A stretch of DNA of 64,000 nucleotides. Origin: Catalimonadaceae bacterium JC749 (GTDB lineage: Bacteria; Bacteroidota; Bacteroidia; Cytophagales; Cyclobacteriaceae). The notes beneath the pieces were generated by a model. That model searched no databases. It had not been told where the DNA came from and saw only the letters and a program-made list of their open reading frames with translations. The position numbers and the translations under genes are program-made. Location: the NCBI GenBank assembly GCA_021730635.1, contig JAJNNC010000008.1, positions 186,001 to 250,000 of the forward strand. The letters run 5' to 3'. This document shows positions 10,325 to 19,940 of this stretch, piece after piece (the first letter of the stretch is position 1; every line of letters begins with the position of its first letter).

Positions 10325-10354
10325 TTGGATCATGATTGATTTTTTTTACCTTTG
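10325..10354 (+). promoter_or_regulatory. Bacteroidetes-type promoter for the heparinase-like gene
   Basis: TTG at 10325-10327, a 19-bp spacer, then TACCTTTG at 10347-10354. This matches the Bacteroidetes sigma consensus TTG-N19-TAnnTTTG exactly. Transcription would begin near 10361, leaving about 105 nt of leader before the ATG at 10467. The rest of 9991-10466 shows no gene. Confidence 0.6.
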
Positions 10355-10466
10355 ACTACAGGTGTATCCATGCTTAGTATGTATGGATAGGCCCGCATCA
10401 GGCTTCCTGACTTGCTTATTCAAAAAACAGACAACCCACTTCCATTATTGCAACTACTCATCTAAT

Positions 10467-12629
10467 ATGTTGAACCAAAATATTATTGGATGGCTATTGG
10501 TAACCGCAGGATTTTCGTTCTATTGGCTGGGGGCCAGTCCTATCCTGCATTCGGATAACAGGAATAATACAAAAGCTCCAGACTGGCAGACAATCACTTC
10601 TGTACAGGAAGTATGGCAACATTATCCAGATCGCCTCAGGAAACTATTGCCAGCTTTAGATTTAACGTATCCACCTTTGAAGGCAGTTCAAGCTTTTATT
10701 CAGAAAGGTGATACTGTCGCCGCTGCCAAGGCCCTGCTCGATCATTACCAACAAAGTGATGCTGGTGATTGGTTAATTGAAGGGCTCTCTCAAGAAAGTG
10801 AAGATACCAACCATACACTAGCTAGACAGCTGTTAAAAGATACTGTTACCCTGAATGGTGTTACGGCTAAAGTTCCCCAGACTGAGCATGGCGGATGGAA
10901 ATGGGATTACCAAGGCCCCGGAGAGGATGCGGAGTTTGGGTATTCATTGAACGGACATCAGTATATGATGGCTTTGGTAAGAGGATGGCAGGTAACAGAA
11001 AATCGAGCTTATGTCGAGATTTTTGATCGCCTGATCCGTGACTGGATCATTCACAACCCCTTACCTCCGGAAGGAGATTCTATATATTTGATCTTTTCTT
11101 CAGAAGATTTGGACTGGCGTGATATCGGAGAAGTCATCTGGCGGGATCTGGAAGCAGGTAACAGGTTGGGGGTTACCTGGCCACGGGCTTTCTATAGTTT
11201 CCAACACGTTGAGGCTTTTACGCCGGCTGCCCGATTGCTCATGCTTTCCAGTATCCTTGAACAAGCAGCGTATCTTCGGAAATATCATAAAAAAGGGCAT
11301 AACTGGACCACGATGGAAATGAACGGACTAGCCCTGGTTGGCTTGGCTTTTCCCGAATTTCGACAAGCTGACGATTGGGCTAACTATGCCATGAAGGTGA
11401 TGGAAGAGGAAATTCTCCGACAGGTATATCCTGATGGTGTGCAAACCGAGCTTTCTACAAAAACCCAATGGGTAGCCCTCCGGCGATTTGAATCAGTAGC
11501 TGAAAATTTTCGTAAAGTAAACCGTCCTGTAAAGGATCGTTATATGCATCGTCTTGAAGAAATGTATCATTATCTCGCTTACTCCATGCGGCCCGATGGG
11601 CATCAACCACTCAATAATGACTCTGACCGGGAGGACCTTCGCCCCAGAGTGTTGAGAGCTGCCCAAAATTTCCATCGACCAGATTGGGAGTGGATTGCCA
11701 GCAACGGAGCCTTAGGAGAGCCTCCGGCAGGTTTACCGTCGGTGGTCTTCCCCTGGGCGGGCCTTCATGTGATGCGAAGCGGATGGGATAAGCAGGCACA
11801 ATGGGCCTTTTTTGATACCGGTCCGTTCGGCACAGGGCATCAGCACAGCGATATGCTCCATCTTTCCGTGGCTGCTTTTGGAAAAGACCTGCTGGTAGAT
11901 GGAGGTCGGTACACCCATGAGGATTACTTCAGTTTTGACCCTACTAACTGGAGAGGTTATTTTCGCAGTTCCTTTTCTCATAATGTGATCCTGGTAGATG
12001 GAAGAGGGCAAAAAGGAGGCCCCTTAAAGGTGGATACTCCCTTAGAGGAAGGCACTGCTTATAAAAACAGCCCTGTGTTTGATTATGCCCGCGGCACCTT
12101 CTCCAGTGGCTACCAGGAGGTTGAAGGGAAAGTGGAGCACACCCGATCAGTCTTGTATGTCAGAGAAAAGTTCTGGGTAGTAGCAGATCATATGGAAACA
12201 GACCGCCTTCGGCAACTCGAAGTGCTTTGGCATTATGCTCCTTCTTGTGCTGTATCCATACAAGGAGAATCAGCTATATCGCAAAATACAGATGAAGGTA
12301 ATTTAGGCATTATTCCCATAGGAAATCGCGACTGGGAAGTCAAGATCATAAAAGGACAGGAATCCCCTTTTATTCAGGGTTGGTATAGTGCAGAATACGG
12401 AAAGAAAGTGCCTAGTCCAACCGTAGTCTATACAAAGACCATAGAAAATTCCACCACCTTCGCCTGGATACTGCTGCCTTCTAAAGGCAAGATACCACCC
12501 GTGAAGACAGAAATAATTGAACAAAACGAGCAGGGAATCCAAGTCAGGGTGATTGTAGAAAATCAGGAACCAGTGATGGTGAGTATCCCTGTAAAAGGGA
12601 CAGAAATGCCACAAGTAAAATTTGAATAA
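10467..12629 (+). CDS. Heparinase II/III family protein (polysaccharide lyase-like)
   Basis: This 720-residue protein has an N-terminal signal or anchor segment (MLNQNIIGWLLVTAGFSFYW), an alpha/alpha toroid with the heparinase II N-terminal pattern (FGYSLNGHQYMMALVRGW), and the heparinase_II_III beta-sandwich signature GTGHQHSDMLHLSVAAFG. ATG 10467 is preferred over 10362, because the extra 35 residues would precede the signal peptide and lie at the predicted transcript start. Relatives cleave heparin, alginate or other uronates in the periplasm by beta-elimination. The exact substrate is unknown and no SusC/SusD pair is nearby. Confidence 0.85.
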   Translation: MLNQNIIGWLLVTAGFSFYWLGASPILHSDNRNNTKAPDWQTITSVQEVWQHYPDRLRKLLPALDLTYPPLKAVQAFIQKGDTVAAAKALLDHYQQSDAGDWLIEGLSQESEDTNHTLARQLLKDTVTLNGVTAKVPQTEHGGWKWDYQGPGEDAEFGYSLNGHQYMMALVRGWQVTENRAYVEIFDRLIRDWIIHNPLPPEGDSIYLIFSSEDLDWRDIGEVIWRDLEAGNRLGVTWPRAFYSFQHVEAFTPAARLLMLSSILEQAAYLRKYHKKGHNWTTMEMNGLALVGLAFPEFRQADDWANYAMKVMEEEILRQVYPDGVQTELSTKTQWVALRRFESVAENFRKVNRPVKDRYMHRLEEMYHYLAYSMRPDGHQPLNNDSDREDLRPRVLRAAQNFHRPDWEWIASNGALGEPPAGLPSVVFPWAGLHVMRSGWDKQAQWAFFDTGPFGTGHQHSDMLHLSVAAFGKDLLVDGGRYTHEDYFSFDPTNWRGYFRSSFSHNVILVDGRGQKGGPLKVDTPLEEGTAYKNSPVFDYARGTFSSGYQEVEGKVEHTRSVLYVREKFWVVADHMETDRLRQLEVLWHYAPSCAVSIQGESAISQNTDEGNLGIIPIGNRDWEVKIIKGQESPFIQGWYSAEYGKKVPSPTVVYTKTIENSTTFAWILLPSKGKIPPVKTEIIEQNEQGIQVRVIVENQEPVMVSIPVKGTEMPQVKFE

Positions 12630-12740
12630 TTCAAAAGTCTATAAACAATTCTCTGGTAGCTTTTCGGTAACGCTGCATCTATTTTATAAAAAAGCACACA
12701 CGTTCTTGGCCTACCGTATTCAAAATAACCTACTACAACT

Positions 12741-12842
12741 ATGCAGTTAAAACGCTATGCTGTATGGATGATAGTCATCGTACTCTTGTCTGTTGTATAC
12801 GAAAATATCCTGATATTTTTTAACAGTAAGCTAAAAGCCTGA
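12741..12842 (+). CDS. Possible 33-residue membrane peptide
   Basis: An ATG-started reading frame encodes a short peptide whose middle is hydrophobic (AVWMIVIVLLSVVY) with a basic N-terminus (MQLKRY). It lies between the heparinase-like gene and the GMC oxidoreductase. No good ribosome site is visible. It fits a single-pass small protein but could be chance. The rest of 12630-13015 shows nothing else. Confidence 0.25.
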   Translation: MQLKRYAVWMIVIVLLSVVYENILIFFNSKLKA

Positions 12843-13015
12843 TGCAGTTTATTTGTTTATATCGTATTAACAATGTATTCTATAAAATACTTACTTCATA
12901 GTTTAGTTTTTTTCGGTGTACCATTTTCACTCACGACAGAGCTAATAAAATTTTATATTGTTGTTCACAGTGCAGAAATATTTATTAAATACATAGCCCA
13001 TTCAAAGATATTGAC

Positions 13016-14731
13016 ATGAATTTAAATACAACAGCACAGGCACAAAATACATATGACGCCATCGTCATTGGTTCAGGCATTAGTGGGGGGTGGGCTGCAA
13101 AGGAACTTACGGAGAAAGGCCTGAAAACTTTGGTACTGGAACGTGGCCGACAGGTAGAACATATTAAAGATTACCCTACGGCTAACTTGCATCCATGGAA
13201 TTTTAAGCATCGGGGTGAGCTTTCATCGGAAGTACGCCAAGCAAATCCGGTTGTAAGCCGCTGCTATGCTTTTGACGAAACCACCCAGCATTTCTTTGTG
13301 AAAGATGAGGAACATCCCTATACACAGGTGAGGCCTTTCGACTGGATCAGGGGGTATCAGGTAGGTGGCAGGTCATTATTGTGGGCTCGCTGGACACAGC
13401 GTTGGAGTGACCTAGATTTTGAGGCTAACATTCGTGAAGGTATTGCGGTTGACTGGCCGATCCGTTACCAGGACATAGCCCCCTGGTATAGTTATGTAGA
13501 GAAATTCGCAGGCATTAGTGGCAACCGAGATGGTATTCCTCATTTACCTGATGGAGAATTTCTTCCTCCCTTTGAAATGAACTGTGTGGAAAGACACATG
13601 AAAGAGCAAATAGAGAAAAATTTTCCAGACAGACATTTGATTATCAGCCGGACAGCTAATCTAAGTCAGGCGCAAAAGATTCACCAGAGTCAGGGGCGTA
13701 CTAATTGTCAGGCCAGAAGTTTGTGTAACCGGGGTTGCCCTTATGGTGCCTATTTCAGTAGTAACGCGGCCACCCTTCCTGCAGCCCAGGCTACTGGAAA
13801 ATTAACCTTAAAGCCGGATTCTGTAGTGCATTCTATCATTTATAATGAGTCGCAAAAACGGGCAACCGGGGTGAGGGTAGTAGATGCTCATACTAAGCAA
13901 ATGGAGGAATATTACGCCAGCATCATCTTTGTCAATGCTTCTACCCTCAACACTACTTTAATCTTATTGAACTCGACATCCGACCGCTTTCCCAACGGTT
14001 TAGGGAATGATAGCGGTGTGCTGGGACATTATCTGATGGATCATAACTATCGGGGAAGGGCAGAAGGCAGATATGACGGATTTCAGGATCAATACTATTA
14101 TGGCCGAAGACCTACGGGTGTTTATCTGCCCCGCTTCCGGAATGTAGGGAAGGATCAGCAAAAAGATTTCCTACGAGGATATGCTTATGCAGGTTTTGGG
14201 ACACGCAGCAGTTGGGGACGAGCCTTTGGTAACCCAGGGTTTGGGACATCTTTCAAAGAGGAACTGGCACAACCGGGTGCCTGGTATTTTAGTCTGACCG
14301 GTATGGGAGAGATGCTACCTGATGTGAATAACAAAGTGACATTGAACCATGATAAACTTGATACGTGGGGCATTCCCACATTAAAGATTGATTGTGGGTA
14401 TGGTCCGAACGAAGAAGCCATGACAAAGGATATTTTAAGTGCCGCCGCCGACATGCTGGAGCAGGCAGGCTTGCAGGATATTGAAGTCGTTGATACCCGG
14501 CAGGCTCCTGGTTTGGGTATCCACGAGATGGGAACAGCCCGTATGGGAAAAGATCCTAAAACATCTATGCTCAACAGGTGGAACCAGTTGCATGCTGTAC
14601 CCAACGTATTTGTTACAGATGGAGCCTGCATGACTTCCTCTGCTTGCCAGAATCCTTCGCTTACCTATATGGCGTTAACCGCTCGTGCCTGTAATTATGC
14701 TGTACAGGAACTCAAACGAATGAACTTTTAA
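13016..14731 (+). CDS. GMC family FAD-dependent oxidoreductase
   Basis: This 571-residue enzyme has an N-terminal Rossmann dinucleotide motif (AIVIGSGISGGWAAKEL, near residue 16) and the acidic end of strand 2 (TLVLERG). The C-terminal GMC_oxred_C segment includes HEMGTARMG and TDGACMTSSACQNPSLTYMAL, with the conserved NP pair. The cysteine-rich CQARSLCNRGCPYG (about 233-246) resembles bacterial gluconate/sorbitol/fructose dehydrogenase large subunits. It probably oxidises a sugar or polyol alcohol. No subunit III or cytochrome partner gene is next to it, and no clear signal peptide is present. Confidence 0.9.
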   Translation: MNLNTTAQAQNTYDAIVIGSGISGGWAAKELTEKGLKTLVLERGRQVEHIKDYPTANLHPWNFKHRGELSSEVRQANPVVSRCYAFDETTQHFFVKDEEHPYTQVRPFDWIRGYQVGGRSLLWARWTQRWSDLDFEANIREGIAVDWPIRYQDIAPWYSYVEKFAGISGNRDGIPHLPDGEFLPPFEMNCVERHMKEQIEKNFPDRHLIISRTANLSQAQKIHQSQGRTNCQARSLCNRGCPYGAYFSSNAATLPAAQATGKLTLKPDSVVHSIIYNESQKRATGVRVVDAHTKQMEEYYASIIFVNASTLNTTLILLNSTSDRFPNGLGNDSGVLGHYLMDHNYRGRAEGRYDGFQDQYYYGRRPTGVYLPRFRNVGKDQQKDFLRGYAYAGFGTRSSWGRAFGNPGFGTSFKEELAQPGAWYFSLTGMGEMLPDVNNKVTLNHDKLDTWGIPTLKIDCGYGPNEEAMTKDILSAAADMLEQAGLQDIEVVDTRQAPGLGIHEMGTARMGKDPKTSMLNRWNQLHAVPNVFVTDGACMTSSACQNPSLTYMALTARACNYAVQELKRMNF

Positions 14732-14800
14732 ATAAGGTAGTCAGAGACCGGACATTATGCTTTTTATTTACTGCAATAAGTCGGTTTTTGAAAAATTGGT

Positions 14801-14808
14801 TATCTTTG
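14801..14808 (+). promoter_or_regulatory. -7 box of the tRNA-Arg promoter
   Basis: TATCTTTG matches the Bacteroidetes -7 consensus TAnnTTTG and lies 12 bp before the mature tRNA start. A TTTTTG lies only about 10 bp upstream, which is too close for the usual -33 spacing, so only the -7 element is claimed. Confidence 0.45.
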
Positions 14809-14820
14809 CACCATCTTTTA

Positions 14821-14892
14821 GGTCTCGTAGTAGAATGGATACTACGTGGGTCTCCGGAACCCAAGATCCAGGTTCGATTCCTGGCGAGACCA
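14821..14892 (+). tRNA. tRNA-Arg (anticodon CCG)
   Basis: The sequence folds as a full cloverleaf. The acceptor stem is GGTCTCG/CGAGACC, the D stem GTAG/CTAC and the anticodon stem TGGGT/ACCCA, with loop CTCCGGA giving anticodon CCG. The T stem is CCAGG/CCTGG with loop TTCGATT, and the discriminator base is A. It is followed directly by a T-rich stretch. Its 3' end is the attachment site of the integrative element that follows. Confidence 0.95.
14870..14892 (+). repeat. attL: tRNA 3' end, left attachment repeat
   Basis: The T-arm and acceptor end of tRNA-Arg. The perfect core shared with the right copy is 14881-14892 (CTGGCGAGACCA). The tRNA stays intact because the element inserts downstream of the core. 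Confidence 0.8.
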
Positions 14893-14946
14893 TTTTTTTA
14901 TTTATTAAGTGATTGAATATCAGCCAGATATTTATCAATTTGTTTT

Positions 14947-14970
14947 TTTACTGCTGAATTTACTGCCTAA
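14947..14970 (+). repeat. Left arm-type integrase site (two 12-bp units)
   Basis: TTTACTGCTGAA and TTTACTGCCTAA lie head to tail, 54 bp inside the left att core. They match the pair near the right end in sequence, spacing and orientation, which is the pattern of integrase arm-binding sites. Confidence 0.55.
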
Positions 14971-15249
14971 TCTTTATTTTTCTTTTAATTTAATAAGACA
15001 CTCTTTTTGTGGTAAGAGTTTTAAGATTATAATTGAAACAGCGCGTTCTTTTTGCGGGTAATTGTGAACTACCCACGGAGACAAGATTTAGGTTAATAAT
15101 AACAATAGAGAGTCATTTGTTAATATAGAGAGATGTTTTATACCCGGCCTCTCTGGGTTTAGTCAAGATTCTGTACCAAGGCAAAATACAAGTGGTTAAG
15201 GTTTTGAGTATTTAATGATAGTTTCATTTATATTTAATCTTTTCTTTGT

Positions 15250-16335
15250 TTAATCTATCCTAATCATATCTGCTGTTTTTGCCCCCCCTGCTCCTCCATC
15301 ATTTATAAAATTTTTATAATATAAAGTCTCTTTTAGCCAAAAATTAAGTGTACTTAAATTTTTTACCTCTTTCAATCTAGTAGTTGGTAGATTTTTGTCC
15401 TTTAAAGCTTCACATATTTCTTTATCGTTAAAAAATAACTTAATAGTTTCAATACCAAAATCCTTCTTCGTGGTAATAAAGGTTAACGATAAGGGTTTTC
15501 CTACAAACGTAGTCATTAATTCATCAAAAATGTCCAAAAGAATATCATGGCCATTAGGAGATGCGCCAATTAGCAATCTTAAAAAATTGATATGTTTTTC
15601 TGGTTCAACTTCTGTAAGATATTTTAATGCATGTTTATAATATGCTTTACTTTTTTTTTCCAAAACCCCCTTATAAAAAGAATCTGTTACTGATGAAGGG
15701 CGAGATTTTAAGATATGATGGAATTTAGCCTCATCTAAAGGATTCATCTTAATCTCTCTTTCTAGGAATGTGGCCACCATCTTTTGATCTTCATCATCAA
15801 AATCGGAGTAGCGGCTTAATGAAAAAAAGTTTGCTATTGATTCTATATTAGGCATCTCCTCGTCTAATGTCCTTAAAAGCTCTTTTGCTTTTCTTTTCTC
15901 AAATCCCTCTAAATATTTACCAAAATCTTGCTCTAATTTATTTGGTATTTCTGTTTCTAACTTTTCTAATTTTTCACGAACATTTTGATTTGGTTTGATT
16001 ACTAAAAAGTAATTGAAAACCGGAATACCTATAACTATAACTGATACCAAAATTGAGATGACAGAGAAATAAGCTGAAATGCCTCCAAATATGCTATTAT
16101 TAGAATCTACGGTATTTGTTAAAATCTCATTTTTCGCTCTCAATGTTGAATTTTCGGCTTCAAGACTCCTCAGTAAAGAATCTTGCAAAGAGATTTTGGT
16201 TTCATTGGCGAATACTCTTTCTTGAAGATTCTCTATATTTTGTAAAAATGGATTGGGGTCAACTTCTTGAGTTTGACAATGTGCGGTGGCTTTAAATATT
16301 AGAAGTACAAATAGGGTAATGTAGATATATTTCAT
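15250..16335 (-). CDS. Membrane-anchored coiled-coil protein of unknown function
   Basis: No known family is recognised in this 361-residue protein. A signal peptide (MKYIYITLFVLLIFKATAHC) is followed by a coiled coil (about 30-80, LQERVFANETKISLQDSLLR). A strong membrane helix lies at about 88-113 and a charged, mostly helical cytoplasmic-type region (about 120-361) follows. It is the leftmost gene of the integrative element, reading toward the left att site, and no neighbour explains it. Cargo genes in this position are often accessory or defensive, but nothing in the sequence proves that. Confidence 0.65.
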   Translation of the reverse strand: MKYIYITLFVLLIFKATAHCQTQEVDPNPFLQNIENLQERVFANETKISLQDSLLRSLEAENSTLRAKNEILTNTVDSNNSIFGGISAYFSVISILVSVIVIGIPVFNYFLVIKPNQNVREKLEKLETEIPNKLEQDFGKYLEGFEKRKAKELLRTLDEEMPNIESIANFFSLSRYSDFDDEDQKMVATFLEREIKMNPLDEAKFHHILKSRPSSVTDSFYKGVLEKKSKAYYKHALKYLTEVEPEKHINFLRLLIGASPNGHDILLDIFDELMTTFVGKPLSLTFITTKKDFGIETIKLFFNDKEICEALKDKNLPTTRLKEVKNLSTLNFWLKETLYYKNFINDGGAGGAKTADMIRID

Positions 16336-16469
16336 TCCGAAAAATTAAAATGATTCTAAATTTCAAAATATGCAATTAGATTAAGTCATACAATACTTAT
16401 CAATGATTACCTCATTTACAAAAATGAAAGGTTTTTCAGGAATTAACTTAGCACTTCAATCTGAGTAGT

Positions 16470-16880
16470 TCATCCCAGAAAATTAGTGTAGCGAGGAGAA
16501 AGCATTTGTCTTTGTGTCTGCCATCCTTGCTTTATACCAGTGGCAGCAATTTTAACGGCATCCCTTCCAAGCTTTGAATTAATAGTATCAATTGTTAATA
16601 TGAGTATTTCCTTTTTATCTCTGTCAGAAGAGCTAAAGATAGAGGGTTGTTTTGTGCTATTGGAGAAATACCAGAGAGAGTAACACCTACTTTCTGATAC
16701 TCAAATCCCTTCTGGAAGATTTGCTTTAAGCCTATGAAAGCAATTTGATTAATTCAGTAGTATCATCAGTGAGTTCATTTAGTGGAACAGCGATAGACTT
16801 GCTATAGCTCTTTTTCCTCTTAAATCTGTTAGTATTGATAAAGACAGTCAGCATACTTGTACAGCTTTGCTGCCTACCTT
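16470..16880 (-). pseudogene. Decayed C-terminal part of a umuC-like DNA polymerase V gene
   Basis: Three pieces on the minus strand, in different frames and broken by stops, read as the end of a Y-family polymerase. They run from SCTSMLTVFINTNRF...VPLNELTDDTTELIK, through GLKQIFQKGFEYQKVGVTLSGISP, to LGRDAVKIAATGIKQGWQTQ ending in a TGA at 16470. This order is that of UmuC, and the intact umuC at 42.6-43.8 kb has matching segments. The N-terminal half and umuD are missing. It is a relic of SOS polymerase cargo. The rest of 16336-17030 shows nothing else. Confidence 0.8.
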
Positions 16881-17030
16881 AAATAAACAAATTAACTCTT
16901 AGAATTAAACAGCTTTTACCCCTATTACCACTAAGCATTTTTACACAAATCCCCTTTACATTATATTTTTCCTTGTTTTTTCTATTAAAAGTTATATATT
17001 ACAAATGATTTAGGCTACCTAACTACTGCC

Positions 17031-17291
17031 ATGCCTCGCCTTGCTGTAATTTTTGACCAAACCAATCGTACCCGTATTCGATATGAAAATAAAAAGGTCT
17101 TCCTGGAATTTAAAGTTAAAAGTTGTCTAGGAACTGTCTGGTGGCCAGTAGGAGGTATCCAGTATGGTTCAGTGGGAGAATTTAGGATTGAAGAAGCTAG
17201 ACCTGTCTTGTGGAAGTTGAGAGAGAATCAGAGGTTGTTGCTACATAAGATAAGGGATGAAAAGAAAAGAAAGCGTTGTAAAAAACTATAA
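17031..17291 (+). CDS. Hypothetical small protein (86 residues)
   Basis: ATG-started and unrecognised. The N-terminal half alternates hydrophobic and charged residues as in a small beta domain (LAVIFDQTNRTRIRYENKKVFLEFKV) and has a WWPVGGIQYG motif. The C-terminus is a basic helix ending in KKRKRCKKL, which could bind nucleic acid. It sits between two decayed genes in the element, so it may be real cargo or chance. Confidence 0.4.
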   Translation: MPRLAVIFDQTNRTRIRYENKKVFLEFKVKSCLGTVWWPVGGIQYGSVGEFRIEEARPVLWKLRENQRLLLHKIRDEKKRKRCKKL

Positions 17292-18178
17292 TCACCCTTT
17301 AGCCTTTGCTATTTCCTTCACATCATCAAAGTGTTCTAGATAAGATTCTGCTGCTCTGTCGCTACGTTGAAAACCCAACCTTCTGGAACCCACCAAAAAT
17401 ATTTTTACTTCTCTGTGCATATGCCATTCGAGTAACTAATGGGAAAATTGTCACTTTATTGGTAGGCAACAACCCCAATGTTATTTCCATAAATATATGA
17501 TTTCTATTTTTAGTGGAAATCAAACTAAAAAAGCCCTCTTAATAAGCCTTAGACTTAATCTTTCTGAAAAATTAGCCTAAGTCTAATTCTTCAAAAACGT
17601 GTTTAGAGGCTTTCTGTGATGGAATTGCAAGCTTTGAAGATTGGGGAAGAAGTAGGCATTCTCTCTTATAATGATACACCGGTTAAAGAAGTATTGCACG
17701 ATGGCATTACGGTTATCTCTAACAATTTCAAGAGAATGGAGGAGAATGCCACCCGTTTATTACTGGAAAAAAAGTAGAAAAAATCAAAAAACCTTTCTAT
17801 ATTATTGTAAGAAATTCTTTATGAACATCACTTTTTATGAATATATATAGTGATGTTACTCTTTTGCGTGGTAACAGTGATATACTATTGTACAATTTCA
17901 AGTAGGGACTTTTCCATCGTGAAATTTGTACGTTGACTGCCTGAGACGTTAGCGACTCAGGGGTCACAATACTTTGATCGACATGATTACGACTACATCA
18001 CTGACCACTAGACATACAGCATCGGTCGAGGTATAATTGGGTAAAAATGCACTCAAACTTCAATTAACATTTCAAAGTTAAGGGTAGCTAACCTATTGAC
18101 CATCATTTAGGGAGTACTGGGAGGTCTGTAAGCAATACGCATATTGTGGGTAATCATGTCACCTAACCAATCAAACAT
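17292..18178. other. Gene-poor segment of the element
   Basis: Apart from the LacI-type relic at 17619-17777, no convincing gene is seen. An inverted repeat (TTAGACTTA at 17549-17557, TAAGTCTAA at 17578-17586) lies just before the relic. The segment looks like decayed DNA left from earlier rearrangements. Confidence 0.4.
17619..17777 (+). pseudogene. C-terminal fragment of a LacI/GntR-type transcription regulator
   Basis: Fifty-two codons read ALKIGEEVGILSYNDTP, then VKEVLHDGITVISNNF and KRMEENATRLLLEKK. This is the typical end of a LacI-type sugar-binding domain (I-G-x-x-V-G-I-x-S-Y-x-x-T-P ... M-x-x-x-A). The HTH and most of the ligand domain are absent and a TAG precedes the fragment in frame, so it cannot be a working regulator. 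Confidence 0.7.
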
Positions 18179-19711
18179 ATGAAACGTGTTTTAATATTGA
18201 TTCTGCTTTGCTTTATCCTTACAATAGCTCTGTTAGTAAGGATATGGGGTGTAAACCACGATTTACCCTATATATATCACGGAGATGAGCCCATTTATTT
18301 GAAAATCAGCCAAAATATGTTCAAAACAGGAGATTTGAATCCTCATTTTTTCAAATATCCATCCTTGTTCATATATGTTAATTCAGCTGCTTATATTCCT
18401 TATTATCTTTTGGGAAAACTTCAAGGTATTTTTGAAACCCGTCAGGATATACTACTGCCCATATCATTAATGACAGGGGTTGCAAAAGCCCCAATGCCAA
18501 GCACTGTCTTGCTTGGGCGTATGACCTCAGTCTTGTTTGGTGTTGGAGCGGTATGGATGATTTTTTTCTTAGGTAAACAACTAACCGGTAAAGTACTTGT
18601 GGGATTGTTAGCTTCGCTGATGTTAGCTCTTTCAACAACGAATGTCATCGAGAGTCGCACAGTAACCCCTAACATTTATGTAGTCTTTTTTGCAACTGCG
18701 GCTCTTCTTGCCATAATCTTAGTATACCAACAAGGTAAAACCTGGCATTATCTTATAGCAGGTGTATGTATTGGTCTTACTGCCTCAAGCAAATACAACG
18801 GTGGTTTAATTATACTGCCACTGTTTTTAGCACATTTCTTTCGTCACGGTAAGATAGAACTAAAAGAGCGAAACTTACACCATGCCTTGCTATTAGCCGG
18901 ATTAGGATTTTTTGCAACCACTCCTTTTGCCATTTTGGACTTTAAACTATTTATAAGAGACTTTGTAGCTGAGGGTAGGCACTACTCAAGAGGTCATGCG
19001 GGTATGGAAGGAAATACTTTACAATGGTATCTGGGTTATATGTGGCAAACTGCTGGTATTATTTATATCTTGGCTACACTTGAAGTCTTGAGGGGTTTTT
19101 ACTCGCGTTCAAAAGAAATAATCATACTGTCTGTTTTTCCGATTATATATTTTTTATTTATCAATTCTTTTGTAGTAAGGAATGACCGTACATTTCTTCC
19201 ATTGACACCATTTCTGTTTGTGCTGGCTGCTTCATTTATAGCTTATTTACTGTATAGGGCTAAGAATTTAGAATCAACAATACTACGTAAATTATCTGTA
19301 TTAGCTATTATCTGTCTTGTGGCTGCCGGTATTATTCAGTCTGCATCACAGACAATTTCTGATACCCTCCAATTGACATCAGAAAATAGTCGTAAGATTG
19401 CAAGTCTATGGATCTCTAACAATTTGCCATCAGGTAGTCAGATTGGTATTGGGTCATATGCTCCATTTGTGGAACCTACACAATTTTCTGTACAGGCATT
19501 TAGAAGGATAATTTCCAATGAGCCAGAGTGGTACATTGAGCATGGTTTTGAATATCTGATTTTCGCTCAACGCCTGTATGGACGTTTCTATCTTGAGCCG
19601 GAAAGATATAGCACTGAGGTTTCACAATACGATAACTTTTTTAATCAATTTACCCTAATAAAAAGATTCGATGATGTTAACAACGAAATACGTATCTACA
19701 AAGTGGAATAA
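18179..19711 (+). CDS. Polytopic membrane glycosyltransferase, GT39/ArnT-like (GT-C fold)
   Basis: At 510 residues with about 10-11 membrane helices, it starts with a GT-C first helix followed by the luminal-loop motif HGDEPIYLKISQNM. There the Asp-Glu pair matches the metal/catalytic acid of PMT/ArnT-type enzymes, and FFKYPSLFIYV is the usual following motif. Such enzymes transfer a sugar from a polyprenyl-phosphate donor on the outer face of the inner membrane. The acceptor is unknown. It is cargo of the integrative element, alone in its direction, and might alter surface glycans. Confidence 0.75.
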   Translation: MKRVLILILLCFILTIALLVRIWGVNHDLPYIYHGDEPIYLKISQNMFKTGDLNPHFFKYPSLFIYVNSAAYIPYYLLGKLQGIFETRQDILLPISLMTGVAKAPMPSTVLLGRMTSVLFGVGAVWMIFFLGKQLTGKVLVGLLASLMLALSTTNVIESRTVTPNIYVVFFATAALLAIILVYQQGKTWHYLIAGVCIGLTASSKYNGGLIILPLFLAHFFRHGKIELKERNLHHALLLAGLGFFATTPFAILDFKLFIRDFVAEGRHYSRGHAGMEGNTLQWYLGYMWQTAGIIYILATLEVLRGFYSRSKEIIILSVFPIIYFLFINSFVVRNDRTFLPLTPFLFVLAASFIAYLLYRAKNLESTILRKLSVLAIICLVAAGIIQSASQTISDTLQLTSENSRKIASLWISNNLPSGSQIGIGSYAPFVEPTQFSVQAFRRIISNEPEWYIEHGFEYLIFAQRLYGRFYLEPERYSTEVSQYDNFFNQFTLIKRFDDVNNEIRIYKVE

Positions 19712-19940
19712 ACTATTCCTCCTCTAACCGATGCAGGTGATTTGTCCTATGGTGTGCCCACCCGATGAACTAGATTTTGTTTTTGAAGTTCTGCGGGTAT
19801 AGATTCTTTAAGTTTTTATGCTTAATAAACATAATATTTCCATAGCATATTTGGCCACCAATGGTAACGGGGTTTGAGAGGGAAATGGCATAAATAAACC
19901 GGGTGTATCCATCCGTGTAGGCTTACTACTAAGAACAAGC

